Positions 28,160 through 39,202 of a DNA stretch of 64,000 nucleotides are shown in pieces. Position numbers and translations under genes: made by a program. The stretch comes from Candidatus Zhuqueibacterota bacterium. Its GTDB lineage: Bacteria > Zhuqueibacterota > Zhuqueibacteria > Zhuqueibacterales > Geothermadaptataceae. The notes under the pieces are model-generated. The model saw only the letters and a program-made list of their open reading frames with translations, ran no database searches and was not told the origin of the DNA. Every line of letters begins with the position of its first letter. The stretch's first letter is position 1. The stretch covers positions 1 through 64,000 of the forward strand of contig JAUZRQ010000022.1 in assembly GCA_030950365.1 (NCBI GenBank), read 5' to 3'.

Positions 28160-29497
28160 ATGCAACTTTACCGAAAAGAACTCCGGCCGATGCTGCAACT
28201 GGCCATCCCGGTGGTGATCTCCGAAGTCGGCTGGGTGCTGATGAGCCTGGTGGATACCATCATGGTGGGGCGGGTCAGCCCCGAAGCCATCGGCGCGGTG
28301 AGCATCGGCAGCAGCATTTACATTGTGATCCCCATCGTCGGCATTGGCTTTTTGCTGGGATTGGATTACCTCATCGCTCATGCCTTTGGCGGCGGCGACC
28401 TGCCGGAGTGCCACCGCTGGCTGCTTCACGGCATTTACCTCAGCTTCATCATGACGCTGCCGCTCACGTTCCTCCTCTGGCTGCTCATCTGGCTATTACC
28501 GCGTTTCGATTTGCATCCCGATGTGCTGCCGCTGGCCATCGATTACCTGGAGGTAGTGAGCTGGAGCATCTTGCCGTTGCTGCTTTACGCCACGCTGCGG
28601 CGCTACATGCAGGCCATCAATCTGGTCAAACCCATCATGGTCACGCTGATCACCGCTAATGGGGTAAATGCGTTGGCCAACTGGGTATTCGTGTTCGGCC
28701 ATCTGGGCTTTCCGGCCATGGGCTCCACCGGCGCAGCCTATGCCACACTTGGTTCTAAAATTTTTCTTTTCCTTGGCCTGGCCTTTGCCGTGGTACGGCA
28801 TGAACTGCGTTACCGCACCGGTCTGTTTCACACGCAGCTCAAACTGGAATTTCGCCGCATCCGCAAGCTGATGCATCTGGGCTATCCGGCCTCGGCGCAA
28901 CTTTTGCTGGAGGTCGGTGTATTCTCCGCCGCTACCCTACTCGCCGGCCGTTTGACCTCCACTGCGTTGGCTTCGCATCAAATCGTGCTGAAGATCGCCA
29001 GCCTGACGTTCATGGTGCCGCTGGGCATTTCATCGGCCGGCGCGGTGCGGGTCGGACAGGCGCTCGGCGCCAAACATCCACATGCGGCGTCGCGTTCCGG
29101 CTGGATCGCCCTGGCGCTGGCCACGGTCTTTATGAGCACCGCCGCGGTGATCTTCATTTCCTTTCCACAAATCCTGATCCGCATTTTTACCGATAACGCC
29201 GACGTGATTCAACTGGGTGTTTCTTTGTTGTATATTGCCGCCATTTTTCAGATTTTTGATGGTATCCAGGTGGTGGCCACCGGCATTCTGCGCGGCACCG
29301 GCGACACCCGTACGCCCATGATCAGTAACCTCATCGGTCATTGGGTTTTAGGCCTGCCCGTGGGCGCCACCCTGGCATTCAAACTCGGATACGACGTGTT
29401 CGGCTTGTGGGTGGGCCTGTGCGTCGGTCTGGTGGCCGTGGCCATCGTGCTGCTGATGACCTGGATCCGGCGCGTGCGGCGCATGATCGCTGAATAG
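28160..29497 (+). CDS. MATE family efflux transporter
   Basis: 445 residues with twelve predicted helices in two homologous halves, as in NorM/DinF-type MATE exporters. Recognisable blocks include LAIPVVISEVGWVLMSLVD, TIMVGR with VSPEAIGAV, and in the second half LGYPASAQLLLEVGVFS and GILRGTGDTRTPM. It would export drugs or metabolites in exchange for Na+ or H+. The ATG at 28160 starts just before the first helix; an upstream TTG would add twelve residues. No strong ribosome site is seen. It is transcribed alone, so the substrate is unknown. Confidence 0.92.
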   Translation: MQLYRKELRPMLQLAIPVVISEVGWVLMSLVDTIMVGRVSPEAIGAVSIGSSIYIVIPIVGIGFLLGLDYLIAHAFGGGDLPECHRWLLHGIYLSFIMTLPLTFLLWLLIWLLPRFDLHPDVLPLAIDYLEVVSWSILPLLLYATLRRYMQAINLVKPIMVTLITANGVNALANWVFVFGHLGFPAMGSTGAAYATLGSKIFLFLGLAFAVVRHELRYRTGLFHTQLKLEFRRIRKLMHLGYPASAQLLLEVGVFSAATLLAGRLTSTALASHQIVLKIASLTFMVPLGISSAGAVRVGQALGAKHPHAASRSGWIALALATVFMSTAAVIFISFPQILIRIFTDNADVIQLGVSLLYIAAIFQIFDGIQVVATGILRGTGDTRTPMISNLIGHWVLGLPVGATLAFKLGYDVFGLWVGLCVGLVAVAIVLLMTWIRRVRRMIAE

Positions 29498-29675
29498 CGC
29501 GCACCTGGCGCCGGCCCGGGTTGACGCGGAAAAAACGTTTGTCGAGGACTCTTTCATGCGTACCAAATGCTCATGAACTCCAAGAAAGTCCGGGCTACGC
29601 CGAGCACACCTTTGTTTCGTACTGGCAAATCCAGTGAATGCTCGTGATATTCTTTCGCAAATAGGAGTGCTTACC

Positions 29676-30974
29676 ATGCAACTAACCAACGTTTCGCGAC
29701 GTGAATTCATGAAGCAGGTCGCTGCGGGATCGGCCGGAATTCTCATGCTGGAGCCGTTCCTGCGCATTCGGGAAAGCTTTGCCGCGGCGCTGGCATCCGT
29801 GCCGCGCCGGCCCGAATCCGCCTCGGATTTCGTCCAACTGCGCGAGCAGTACAGCCTCGCGCCGGACGTGATTTACTTCAATCACGGTTCCATCGGCACC
29901 ATTCCAAAGCCCGTCCAGAAGGCGCACGAGCAGTATTTGCGCGTGTGTGAGAGCAATCCGTGGCTGTACATGTGGGGCGGCGAATGGGAAGCGCCGCGCG
30001 AAAAGGTGCGCAGCAAGGCCGCTGCCGTGCTCCACTGCCAGCCGGACGAAGTGGCGATCACCCACAACACCACCGAGGCGTTCAATTTGCTGGCGCAGGG
30101 CCTGCCGATCGGCGCCGGCGACGAGGTGCTGTTCAGCAGCATCAATCATCCCGGCGCCAGCATTTGCTGGTTTCATCACAGCCAGAAGCTAGGCTACACC
30201 GTGCGTCAGTTCGATTTTCCCGTTGCTCGCGCAGCGGAATTGACTGAAGACGAGCTGCTGGATCTGTACGACCGGCAGATTTCGCCCAGGACGCGCGTGC
30301 TGGTGTTCCCGTATCTGGACAACATGATCGGCGTTCGGCATCCCATCCACCGGCTGGCCAGACTGGCCAAAGCGCGCGGCGTTCGCTATGTGGCCGTGGA
30401 TGCGGCGCAAATCGTGGGCATGCTGCCGGTGTCGGTGGGCGATTCGGCGGTGGATGTGCTCGCCACCAGTCCGCACAAATGGCTGCAGGCGCCCAAGGGG
30501 CTCGGGCTGCTGTATGTGCGCAAAGCGGTGCAGCCGGACATCCATCCGATGTGGGTGACCTGGGGACAGAACCGCTGGAAGGGCACGGCGCGGATTTTCG
30601 AGGATTACGGCACCCGCAACATGCCGGAGCTGCTCGCCCTTGGCGATGCCATCGCGTTCAACCTGCGCATTGCGGCGGAGAAACGCGAAGCGCGGCTGCG
30701 GCATCTGTGGCAATTTTTCCGTCAGCGCGTGACAGCGCACCCAAAGCTGGAGTGGCGTTCGCCGCAGCACTGGCCGATCAGCGCGTCGCTGTATGCCGTG
30801 GAAGTGAAGGGGCATAAAAGCACCGATGTGGCCCGATTGCTGTTCGAAAAAGAAGGCTTTGTGATGCGGCCGTTCGCCACCAAAGAGCTCAACACTTTGC
30901 GTATCACCCCGAACGTGTTCAGCACCGAGGAAGAAATGGAACGCTTTTTCGTCGCTATCGAACGCTACTTTTAA
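29676..30974 (+). CDS. Tat-exported class V PLP-dependent aminotransferase-like enzyme
   Basis: 432 residues. AGGAG eight bases upstream supports the ATG at 29676. The N-terminus has a twin-arginine motif, SRREFMK, followed by a hydrophobic stretch, so the folded, cofactor-loaded enzyme is probably sent to the periplasm by Tat. The body is a class V fold-type I enzyme (isopenicillin-N epimerase/cysteine desulfurase-like) with NHGSIGT near the start, the VDAAQ strand and PLP-Lys268 in SPHKW. No catalytic Cys loop of desulfurases is present. Related exported enzymes are annotated as epimerases but mostly lack experimental work. It stands alone; the substrate is unknown. Confidence 0.88.
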   Translation: MQLTNVSRREFMKQVAAGSAGILMLEPFLRIRESFAAALASVPRRPESASDFVQLREQYSLAPDVIYFNHGSIGTIPKPVQKAHEQYLRVCESNPWLYMWGGEWEAPREKVRSKAAAVLHCQPDEVAITHNTTEAFNLLAQGLPIGAGDEVLFSSINHPGASICWFHHSQKLGYTVRQFDFPVARAAELTEDELLDLYDRQISPRTRVLVFPYLDNMIGVRHPIHRLARLAKARGVRYVAVDAAQIVGMLPVSVGDSAVDVLATSPHKWLQAPKGLGLLYVRKAVQPDIHPMWVTWGQNRWKGTARIFEDYGTRNMPELLALGDAIAFNLRIAAEKREARLRHLWQFFRQRVTAHPKLEWRSPQHWPISASLYAVEVKGHKSTDVARLLFEKEGFVMRPFATKELNTLRITPNVFSTEEEMERFFVAIERYF

Positions 30975-31229
30975 ATCCATTCTCGCGAAAAACAGTGAAT
31001 CAACCAGGGAGAGCGTGACCACCACAGGTACCGATCGTAAGAAGGACCGAAATAATTGGCATCATCCGGTAAAAATGCGGAACCGAGCGCGGACCGCAAA
31101 TCAAGCCAATCCTTCATTTTCAACGCTCACGCTGCCAGAACTTCAGTCCCTGGAACGGCGCAATTTGCCTCGAATGGTGAGCTCAGTCCAGATGACGCTT
31201 AAAAAATTCAACTTTGCGTTAAAAAGCTC

Positions 31230-31258
31230 TTGACTTTCCGGTCTTCCTGTTTTATCTT
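31230..31258 (+). promoter_or_regulatory. Predicted sigma-70-type promoter of the methionine operon
   Basis: TTGACT (31230-31235) and TATCTT (31253-31258) are separated by exactly 17 bases. Transcription would begin near 31265, giving an untranslated stretch of about 39 nt before the leader peptide ATG. The preceding 255 bases (30975-31229) hold no recognised gene. Confidence 0.7.
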
Positions 31259-31386
31259 TGCCGCTAAAATTTACGGAATTTTTTCATTCAAACGACGTTT
31301 CCCATGAATCATACGCTGCCAAAAAGCTCGACCGTTGATTGGATTCCGCTTCCCCTTTCGGGAAACGTCCGCCACAGTCTGTCCAC

Positions 31387-32895
<1,509 letters not shown>

Positions 32896-32915
32896 CGCGA
32901 AAGGAGGCGCCATCC

Positions 32916-34109
32916 ATGGAGACCGTAACCGAAACCACCACGGAATCCGAGACCGGCACCCCGGTGCATCGGGGAACGGTTCGTTTGTTTGACAAAACCC
33001 GGCCACTGCTGTTGGAATGCGGGCAACCGCTCGCGCCGGTGGAGGTGGCCTATGAGACTTACGGCCGGCTGAATGCGGAGAAATCAAACGCCGTGCTGCT
33101 CCTCCACGCGCTGACCGGCAATGCGCGCGCCGCCACGTTTGGCGCGGCGGCCCCCGAGCCTTCGGGCTGGTGGAACGGCGTTATCGGCCGGGGACGGGCG
33201 CTGGATCCCGGCCGATATTTTCTCATCAGCGCCAATTTACTGGGCAGTTGCTACGGCACCACCGGTCCGGCCAGTATCGACCCGGACAGCGGCCGGATGT
33301 ACGGTACGGCCTTCCCGCCGGTCACCACCCGCGACATGGCGCGGGTGCAGCAAGCGCTGCTGGAGCATCTGGGCATCGCCCGGCTGCGCGCGGTGATCGG
33401 CGGTTCGCTCGGCGGCATGCTTGCCTGGCAGATGGCCGTGGATGTTCCGGAGCTGATGCAGCAGGTGGTGCCCATCGCCGGCTCGGTGGCGGCCTCGGCC
33501 TGGGTGATCGCCCTGAACGAGGTCGCCCGTCAGGCCATTTTTCTGGATTCGGACTGGGATGGCGCGCAGGCAGCAGACCGGGCACGGATTGCGCCGGAGG
33601 GCCTCAAGCTGGCGCGCATGATCGCCATGATCAGCTACCGCAGCGAAGTCTCCTTTGAACAGCGGTTCGGCCGGCAGCGGCTGTTCCGAGAACGCGATCG
33701 TCGGTTCGATCGGCAAAACCGCTTTCAGGTGGAAAATTACCTCCACTATCAGGGCGAAAAATTGCTGCGGCGCTTCGATCCGTTCACCTATCTCACCCTC
33801 ACGCGAGCCATGGATTGGCACGATGTGAGCCGCGGTTACGGTTCCATGGAGGCGGCGCTTCAGCGCATCCACGCCCGCGTGGATGTCATCGGTATCGATA
33901 CCGACCGGCTGTTTCCGGCAGCCGAAATGCGGCAGACGGTGAAGCGTTTGCAGCAACTGGGCCGGTCGGCCTTGTATCACGAAATTCAATCGCCCCACGG
34001 ACACGATGCGTTCCTGATAGAATTCGATCAGTTGAACGCCCTGCTCACGAGCATTCTGGAGGTGGAAGATGAAAGTGTTGAAATTCGGCGGCACATCGGT
34101 GGGGGATAG
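32916..34109 (+). CDS. metX: Homoserine O-acetyltransferase (MetX)
   Basis: An alpha/beta-hydrolase acyltransferase of 397 residues that acetylates homoserine with acetyl-CoA, giving the substrate of MetY. Landmarks: LLHALTGN oxyanion region, nucleophile Ser164 in GGSLGGMLAWQ, acid Asp in IGIDTDRLFP and His in PHGHDAFLIEF. AAGGAGG eight bases upstream fixes the ATG at 32916. The reading frame runs 41 bases into the aspartate kinase gene, giving a tail (DESVEIRRHIGGG) not needed by the fold. Acetyl versus succinyl specificity is inferred from the MetY partner and the LTGN-type sequence. Confidence 0.93.
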   Translation: METVTETTTESETGTPVHRGTVRLFDKTRPLLLECGQPLAPVEVAYETYGRLNAEKSNAVLLLHALTGNARAATFGAAAPEPSGWWNGVIGRGRALDPGRYFLISANLLGSCYGTTGPASIDPDSGRMYGTAFPPVTTRDMARVQQALLEHLGIARLRAVIGGSLGGMLAWQMAVDVPELMQQVVPIAGSVAASAWVIALNEVARQAIFLDSDWDGAQAADRARIAPEGLKLARMIAMISYRSEVSFEQRFGRQRLFRERDRRFDRQNRFQVENYLHYQGEKLLRRFDPFTYLTLTRAMDWHDVSRGYGSMEAALQRIHARVDVIGIDTDRLFPAAEMRQTVKRLQQLGRSALYHEIQSPHGHDAFLIEFDQLNALLTSILEVEDESVEIRRHIGGG

Positions 34110-35514
34110 GGAGGCCATTGAACAGGTGGTTGCGATCATCCGGCGCGAAGCGGCCGATGCGCCGGTGATGGCAGTGTTCTCGGCCATGGGCGATACCACC
34201 GATCGACTGGTGGAGATCGCCCGGCTGGCCGTACGCCAGCGTCTCGATGCGGCCCTGCAGTGGCTGGGCCAATTGCGTCGGCGTCATTTCGGAATGGCGC
34301 GCGCTCTGATCACCGGCGACGAACGCTATCAAATGCTGCGCGACACCCTGGCGATGTATTTCGCACGGTTGGAGCAGATGGCGCGCAGCCTGTCGGTGCT
34401 GCAGGATTTGTCGCCGCGCGTGCAAGATGAATTTCTGGCCCACGGCGAACTACTATCCACGCGGCTGTTGCAGGCGGTGCTGGCAGAGCGCGGCCTGCCG
34501 GCCGTCTGGCTGGATTCCCGCCGGATCATAAAAACCGACGCCACGCACACCGAGGCGGTACCCGACATGGCGGCGAGCCGCGAAGCCGTGGCGGCGCAGG
34601 TGCGGCCGCTGCTGGAGCAGGGACAGATTCCGGTGCTGCAGGGTTTCATCGGCGCGGATGCCGAGGGCCACACCACCACCCTGGGCCGCGGCGGCTCCGA
34701 CTACACCGCGGCGCTGCTGGGAAGCCTTTTGCCGGCCGATGAGGTGCAAATCTGGACCGATGTGGATGGCATCCTGACCGCCGATCCCACCCTGGTGCCC
34801 GATGCGCGGCTCGTCGAACGGTTGTCGTACCGGGAGGCGGCGGAACTGGCCTATTTCGGCGCGCGCGTGCTGCATCCGAAGACCCTCGCGCCGGCCATGG
34901 AGCGGCACATTCCGGTGTGGGTGCGCAACATCGCCCGTCCGGACGGGCGCGGCACCTGCATCCTATTCGAAACAGGACCGACCGGCGCGCCGGTGAAGAG
35001 CATCGCCTATAAGAAGGGCATCACCCTGATCACCATCGTCGCTACCCGCGGGTGGAAGCCGCATGATTTTCTGCGCCGGGTGTTCGATGTGTTCGATCGC
35101 TACCAGACCGCCGTCGATCTGGTAAGTACCACCGAGGTGTCCGTGGCGCTGGCCATCCACCGCATGCCTCACCGCGAACGATTCGTCGAAGAGCTGCAGC
35201 AATTAGGCAGGGTTGAATGGCAGGCGGACAAGGCCATCGTGTGCGTGGTGGGCGAACGGCTCCGGGGGCGGTCGGGCATTGCGGGCGAGATTCTGGCCGC
35301 CGCAGCGCCGCATCCGGTTTCCATGATCAGCCTCGGCGGTTCGGAAATCAACATCAGTTTTGTGTGTGATGAGCAGGCGCTGCCGGCGGTGATCCCGCAG
35401 TTGCACCGGCGTTTTTTTGCGAAACGTCCCGACCGGCGCAACGGAAAAGCGGCAAAATCGCCGGCAAAACGAGACGAACACCATCAACTGGCCATTAGGG
35501 AGGCATCGCGATGA
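34069..35514 (+). CDS. Aspartate kinase, monofunctional
   Basis: 481 residues. It phosphorylates aspartate, the first step toward homoserine, lysine, threonine and methionine. The N-terminal MKVLKFGGTSVGD is the kinase signature. Further blocks are LGRGGSDYTAALLG (substrate/ATP site), DVDGILTADP and AELAYFGARVLHP. Two ACT regulatory domains fill about 320-465 (ITLITIVATRG; HPVSMISLGGSEINISFV). There is no fused homoserine dehydrogenase. The ATG lies inside the end of metX, preceded by GGAGGTGG, and its stop overlaps the asd start, so translation is coupled on both sides. Co-regulation with metXY suggests a methionine-dedicated isozyme (inference). Confidence 0.94.
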   Translation: MKVLKFGGTSVGDREAIEQVVAIIRREAADAPVMAVFSAMGDTTDRLVEIARLAVRQRLDAALQWLGQLRRRHFGMARALITGDERYQMLRDTLAMYFARLEQMARSLSVLQDLSPRVQDEFLAHGELLSTRLLQAVLAERGLPAVWLDSRRIIKTDATHTEAVPDMAASREAVAAQVRPLLEQGQIPVLQGFIGADAEGHTTTLGRGGSDYTAALLGSLLPADEVQIWTDVDGILTADPTLVPDARLVERLSYREAAELAYFGARVLHPKTLAPAMERHIPVWVRNIARPDGRGTCILFETGPTGAPVKSIAYKKGITLITIVATRGWKPHDFLRRVFDVFDRYQTAVDLVSTTEVSVALAIHRMPHRERFVEELQQLGRVEWQADKAIVCVVGERLRGRSGIAGEILAAAAPHPVSMISLGGSEINISFVCDEQALPAVIPQLHRRFFAKRPDRRNGKAAKSPAKRDEHHQLAIREASR

Positions 35515-36557
35515 AGAAAATCCGTGTGGGCATTCTCGGCGCCACCGGCATGGTGGGGCAACAGTTTGTGTCGTTGTTGCAGGATCATCCCTGGTTTGAA
35601 ATCACGGCGCTGGCGGCGTCGGAAAAATCGGCGGGTAAGCCGTATGTGGAGGCGGTGCAGTGGGTGCAGTCCGAGCCGCTGCCTGAGGCCGTGGCCGACC
35701 TGCCAGTGCGGGAGGCCCGGCCGGGCCTGCCCTGCGAGGTGGTGTTTTCCGGACTGGACGCCTCGGCCGCTGAGAGCATCGAACGCGCGTTTGCGGACGC
35801 TGGTTATGCGGTGATTTCCAATGCGCGCAACTATCGCATGCATCCGAAGGTGCCGCTGCTGGTGCCGGAAGTGAATCCCAATCACATCGAGCTGATCCGC
35901 CGGCAGCAGGAGGGACATCCAAAGCGGGGCTTTATCGTGACCAATCCGAACTGTTCGACGACCGGCCTGGTGCTGGGGGTGCTGCCGCTGTGGCGGCGGT
36001 TCGGCATCCGGCGCATGCTGGTGACCACGCTGCAGGCGGTGTCCGGCGCCGGCTTTCCGGGGCTGCCGGCCATGCAGATGCTGGGCAACGTGCTGCCCCA
36101 CATTCGCGGTGAGGCGGAGAAAATCCAGACCGAGCCGCGGAAGCTTTTCGGTTCGCTGGAAGGTGACCGCGTGCGGGCGGCGGAAATCCAGATCGGCGCG
36201 CAATGCAACCGTGTCCCGGTGCTGAATGGCCACCTGATTTCGGTGTCGCTGGAGCTGCGCCAGCAGGCCACGCTCGATGCGGTTCGGGAAACGCTGCGGC
36301 AGTTTGTGAGTCCGCTGGCCGAGTGGAATTTGCCCTCGGCGCCGCCGCAGCCAGTACGATTTGTGGAAGACCCGTTCGCTCCGCAGCCCGCCCGCGATCT
36401 GATGGCGGACGGCGGCATGACCGTCACGGTGGGGCAGCTTGCGCCGTGTCCGGTACTGGATTACCGGCTGGTGATTCTGGTGCACAACACCATCCGTGGC
36501 GCCGCCGGCGGCGCCATCCTCAATGCGGAGTGGTTGCATGTGAATGGGTATTTGTAG
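35511..36557 (+). CDS. asd: Aspartate-semialdehyde dehydrogenase, archaeal/fungal-type
   Basis: 348 residues. It reduces aspartyl phosphate to the semialdehyde with NADPH. The N-terminal Rossmann motif is GILGATGMVGQQF. The active-site Cys148 lies in TNPNCSTTGLVLGVLPL, and the substrate-binding His region follows in RVPVLNGHL. The sequence around the Cys and the QAVSGAGFPG block are of the archaeal/fungal branch, not the E. coli branch. ATGA overlap with the kinase gene shows tight coupling. It is the last gene of the operon; a hairpin follows directly after the stop. Confidence 0.94.
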   Translation: MKKIRVGILGATGMVGQQFVSLLQDHPWFEITALAASEKSAGKPYVEAVQWVQSEPLPEAVADLPVREARPGLPCEVVFSGLDASAAESIERAFADAGYAVISNARNYRMHPKVPLLVPEVNPNHIELIRRQQEGHPKRGFIVTNPNCSTTGLVLGVLPLWRRFGIRRMLVTTLQAVSGAGFPGLPAMQMLGNVLPHIRGEAEKIQTEPRKLFGSLEGDRVRAAEIQIGAQCNRVPVLNGHLISVSLELRQQATLDAVRETLRQFVSPLAEWNLPSAPPQPVRFVEDPFAPQPARDLMADGGMTVTVGQLAPCPVLDYRLVILVHNTIRGAAGGAILNAEWLHVNGYL

Positions 36558-36578
36558 CGCAAGCAGGATGCTTGCGCT
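36556..36578 (+). terminator. Hairpin after asd, probable operon terminator
   Basis: A perfect 9-bp stem (AGCGCAAGC / GCTTGCGCT) with loop AGGAT starts at the asd stop codon. Only three T residues follow, so it may instead be a repeat-type palindrome. Nothing else is recognised up to 36743. Confidence 0.55.
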
Positions 36579-36743
36579 TTGCGACCGCATGCAGGCATCC
36601 CGAAGAACAAACCGGAAGTTTGCATGAAGTACACAAGCGGAGCCCTACGGCCTGCCAGCATTAGATTAACCCATACGCTGGATGCTTATGATAGCGATGG
36701 CGGTCTTTACCTAAAAATCATCGCCGTGTATCCAGCGTACCGT

Positions 36744-37568
36744 TTAATTGGCCGACACTGAGTGCACATGCACCTCTCGCTGCGGGAAGGGAATAGAAAT
36801 GCCCTCCGCATCAAAAGTAAGTTTGACTTTCTCATGCATGTCAAAATAAATCGGCCAGTAGTCCGGAGTATTGCACCATACCCGAACCACGAAATTCACG
36901 GAACTGTCCGCCAGTTCCGACACCGCAATGGTGGGCTCGGGCTCTTTTAGAATACGCTCATCCTCGTCCACCAGTCGCTGCAAAATAGCCTTTGCCTTGC
37001 GCAAATCGTCATCATAACCGATGCCAAAGACCATATCCACGCGGCGCGTGGGCTCAGCGGAATAGTTGGTGATGCTGCTCGAGGATAGTTCGCCATTGGG
37101 AATGATCACGCGTTTGTTGTCCGGGGTAATCAGAACCGTATGGAAAACCTGGATGGAGGAGACCGTTCCCTTGTTGCCGGCGCCTTCGATGAAGTCGCCC
37201 ACGCGAAACGGCTTGAACATCAAAATCAATACCCCTCCGGCGAAATTGGCGAGACTTCCCTGTAGGGCAAGCCCCACGGCCAGACCGGCTGCGCCAAGCA
37301 GCGCCACAAACGAGGTGGTTTCGATGCCAACCATGGACACCACGCTGACCAGCAACAGAACTTTCAGCATCACGGCGATGAGGCTGATGAAAAATTTTTG
37401 CAACGACACATCGATTTTGCTGCGCGCCATGCCACGATTGATGACTTTTTCCACGACCCGGATCAACCATAAACCGACAATCAGGACAAGCGTTGCAGAC
37501 ACAACACGCGGTCCAAATTCCACCAATAACTTCAAGAGCTTGTCAGAATATCCGGAAATTTCTTGCAT
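36744..37568 (-). CDS. Small-conductance mechanosensitive channel (MscS family)
   Basis: 274 residues, close to E. coli MscS. AGGAGGGG five bases upstream fixes the ATG at 37568. Three membrane helices come first; the third, pore-lining helix has the Gly/Ala pattern LLGAAGLAVGLALQGSLANFAGG typical of MscS. A beta domain (FRVGDFIEG, RVIIPNGEL) and a cytoplasmic alpha/beta cage follow. The channel releases solutes on hypo-osmotic shock. It is transcribed alone and divergently from the thiolase gene. Confidence 0.93.
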   Translation of the reverse strand: MQEISGYSDKLLKLLVEFGPRVVSATLVLIVGLWLIRVVEKVINRGMARSKIDVSLQKFFISLIAVMLKVLLLVSVVSMVGIETTSFVALLGAAGLAVGLALQGSLANFAGGVLILMFKPFRVGDFIEGAGNKGTVSSIQVFHTVLITPDNKRVIIPNGELSSSSITNYSAEPTRRVDMVFGIGYDDDLRKAKAILQRLVDEDERILKEPEPTIAVSELADSSVNFVVRVWCNTPDYWPIYFDMHEKVKLTFDAEGISIPFPQREVHVHSVSAN

Positions 37569-37894
37569 GAGTTCCCCTCCTGGCTGTTGTTCAAGGATTG
37601 CGGCTGCTTCGATGGGCGACATCGGCATGTGGCGATGCGCGGGCGAAAGCACCATCCTTAAAAATTGCTGCCAAAATAACCAATCGTGGCGCCGAATGCA
37701 ACCCAAATTCATCGAACCCTCTTTGCAAGCCGGGATTCGCCTTTTTACAAACGATCTCCGCATCCGGGAAAAATGGTCATGAAATGCTTTCGCTTGCCGG
37801 ATTTATTTTTTACATTGAGACGCATGATCGGTGCGATTCGAAATGGACTCCATCCTTTTATGAACCTCTGAGGGAAGCGAACGAGGGAGTTCCC

Positions 37895-39202
37895 ATGGCA
37901 AATAAGACGCATGCAAACTCCGTCCGGCGAGCCGTGGTGGTAGATGGCTGCCGCATTCCGTTTTTGCGGTCGGGTACACAGTACCGGGACCTGTCGGCGT
38001 ACGACCTGGCCCGGCTGGCAATCAAAGCCATTCTGCATAAAACCCAGATCGAGCCCGGTCGCATCGATCAGGTGATCATGGGCAATGTGATCGTCAACAA
38101 TAAATATAGCAACGTGGCCCGGCAGGCCGCGCTGGCGGCCGGAGTGCCGCATCAGGTGCCGGCCTATACCATCACCCTGGCCTGTGTCTCAGCCAACCAG
38201 GCCATCACCGATGCCGTGGCGCTCATCGAAACCGGGCAGGCGGATGTGGTGCTGGCCGGAGGGACCGAAAGTCTGACTGATGTGCCCATTCCGCTGCGCA
38301 AGCGGTTGCGCGATAAACTGGTCGAAGCGCAAAAGTACCGCGGTCCGATGGATTACATGAAGTTCTTCAAGGGCCTGAGGCCGAAAGATTTGCTGCCGGA
38401 TGTGCCGGCCATTGCCGAATTCTCCACTGGACGGACCATGGGGCAGGACTGCGATCGGCTGGCTGCGCGCATCGGGGTCAGCCGGCAGGAGCAGGATGAG
38501 TACGCGCTGCGTTCGCATCAACTGGCGGCCCGGGCCACCAGAGAGGGATTGTTCAACGATGAGGTGGTGCCGGTGCGCGTCCCGCCGCATTTCGAGCCGG
38601 TGCAAAAGGACAACGGCATCCGCGAGGATTCCACCCTGGAGAAGCTGGCCTCGCTGAAACCGGCTTTCGTGCGGCCATACGGCACCCTGACCGCCGGCAA
38701 CTCCTCGTTTTTGACCGATGGCGCGGCGGTGGTGCTGCTCATGGCCGAGGAGGCGGCCCGCGCGTTGAGCTACCGGCCAAAGGCCGCTGTGAAGGGCTAT
38801 GCCTATTCGGCGCAGGATCCGCGGGAAGAGCTGCTGCTGGGACCGGCCTATGCCACACCGCGGGTGCTGGACCAGACCGGCCTGACGCTGAAGGATATTC
38901 AGGTGTTTGAATTTCACGAAGCGTTTGCGGCGCAGATTCTGGCCAATTTGAAATGCCTGGCCTCGGATCAGTTTGCCCGTGAGCATCTCGGCCGCGATAA
39001 GGCGGTGGGCGAGATTCCCATGGAGCAGTTCAACACCCTGGGCGGTTCGCTGTCGCTAGGCCATCCGTTTGGCGCGACCGGCGCTCGCCTGATCACGACC
39101 GCGGCGAACCGTTTGCAGCGCGAGGATGGGCAGTTCGCCCTCGTGGCTGCCTGCGCGGCCGGCGCCATAGGCAGCGCGATCGTTCTTGAGCGATTGAATT
39201 GA
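37895..39202 (+). CDS. Thiolase, FadI-like acetyl-CoA acyltransferase
   Basis: 435 residues, matching the length of FadI-type (beta-oxidation) thiolases. GAGGGAG precedes the ATG at 37895. Catalytic residues are evident: nucleophile Cys in LACVSANQA, His in EFHEAFAAQ and the late CAAGAIGSA Cys, plus the GHPFGATGAR block. FadI members carry an extra segment and work with FadJ; no FadJ, acyl-CoA dehydrogenase or other beta-oxidation gene is present here, so a role in fatty-acid breakdown or in condensation cannot be separated. It is transcribed alone. Confidence 0.9.
   Translation: MANKTHANSVRRAVVVDGCRIPFLRSGTQYRDLSAYDLARLAIKAILHKTQIEPGRIDQVIMGNVIVNNKYSNVARQAALAAGVPHQVPAYTITLACVSANQAITDAVALIETGQADVVLAGGTESLTDVPIPLRKRLRDKLVEAQKYRGPMDYMKFFKGLRPKDLLPDVPAIAEFSTGRTMGQDCDRLAARIGVSRQEQDEYALRSHQLAARATREGLFNDEVVPVRVPPHFEPVQKDNGIREDSTLEKLASLKPAFVRPYGTLTAGNSSFLTDGAAVVLLMAEEAARALSYRPKAAVKGYAYSAQDPREELLLGPAYATPRVLDQTGLTLKDIQVFEFHEAFAAQILANLKCLASDQFAREHLGRDKAVGEIPMEQFNTLGGSLSLGHPFGATGARLITTAANRLQREDGQFALVAACAAGAIGSAIVLERLN

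Noticed and set aside
28022-28429. Antisense ORFs opposite the MATE gene
   Set aside because: Shadow frames of a GC-rich membrane protein gene.
31015-31233. 72-codon ORF before the methionine operon promoter
   Set aside because: It runs into the promoter, lacks a ribosome site, and shows no protein-like pattern.
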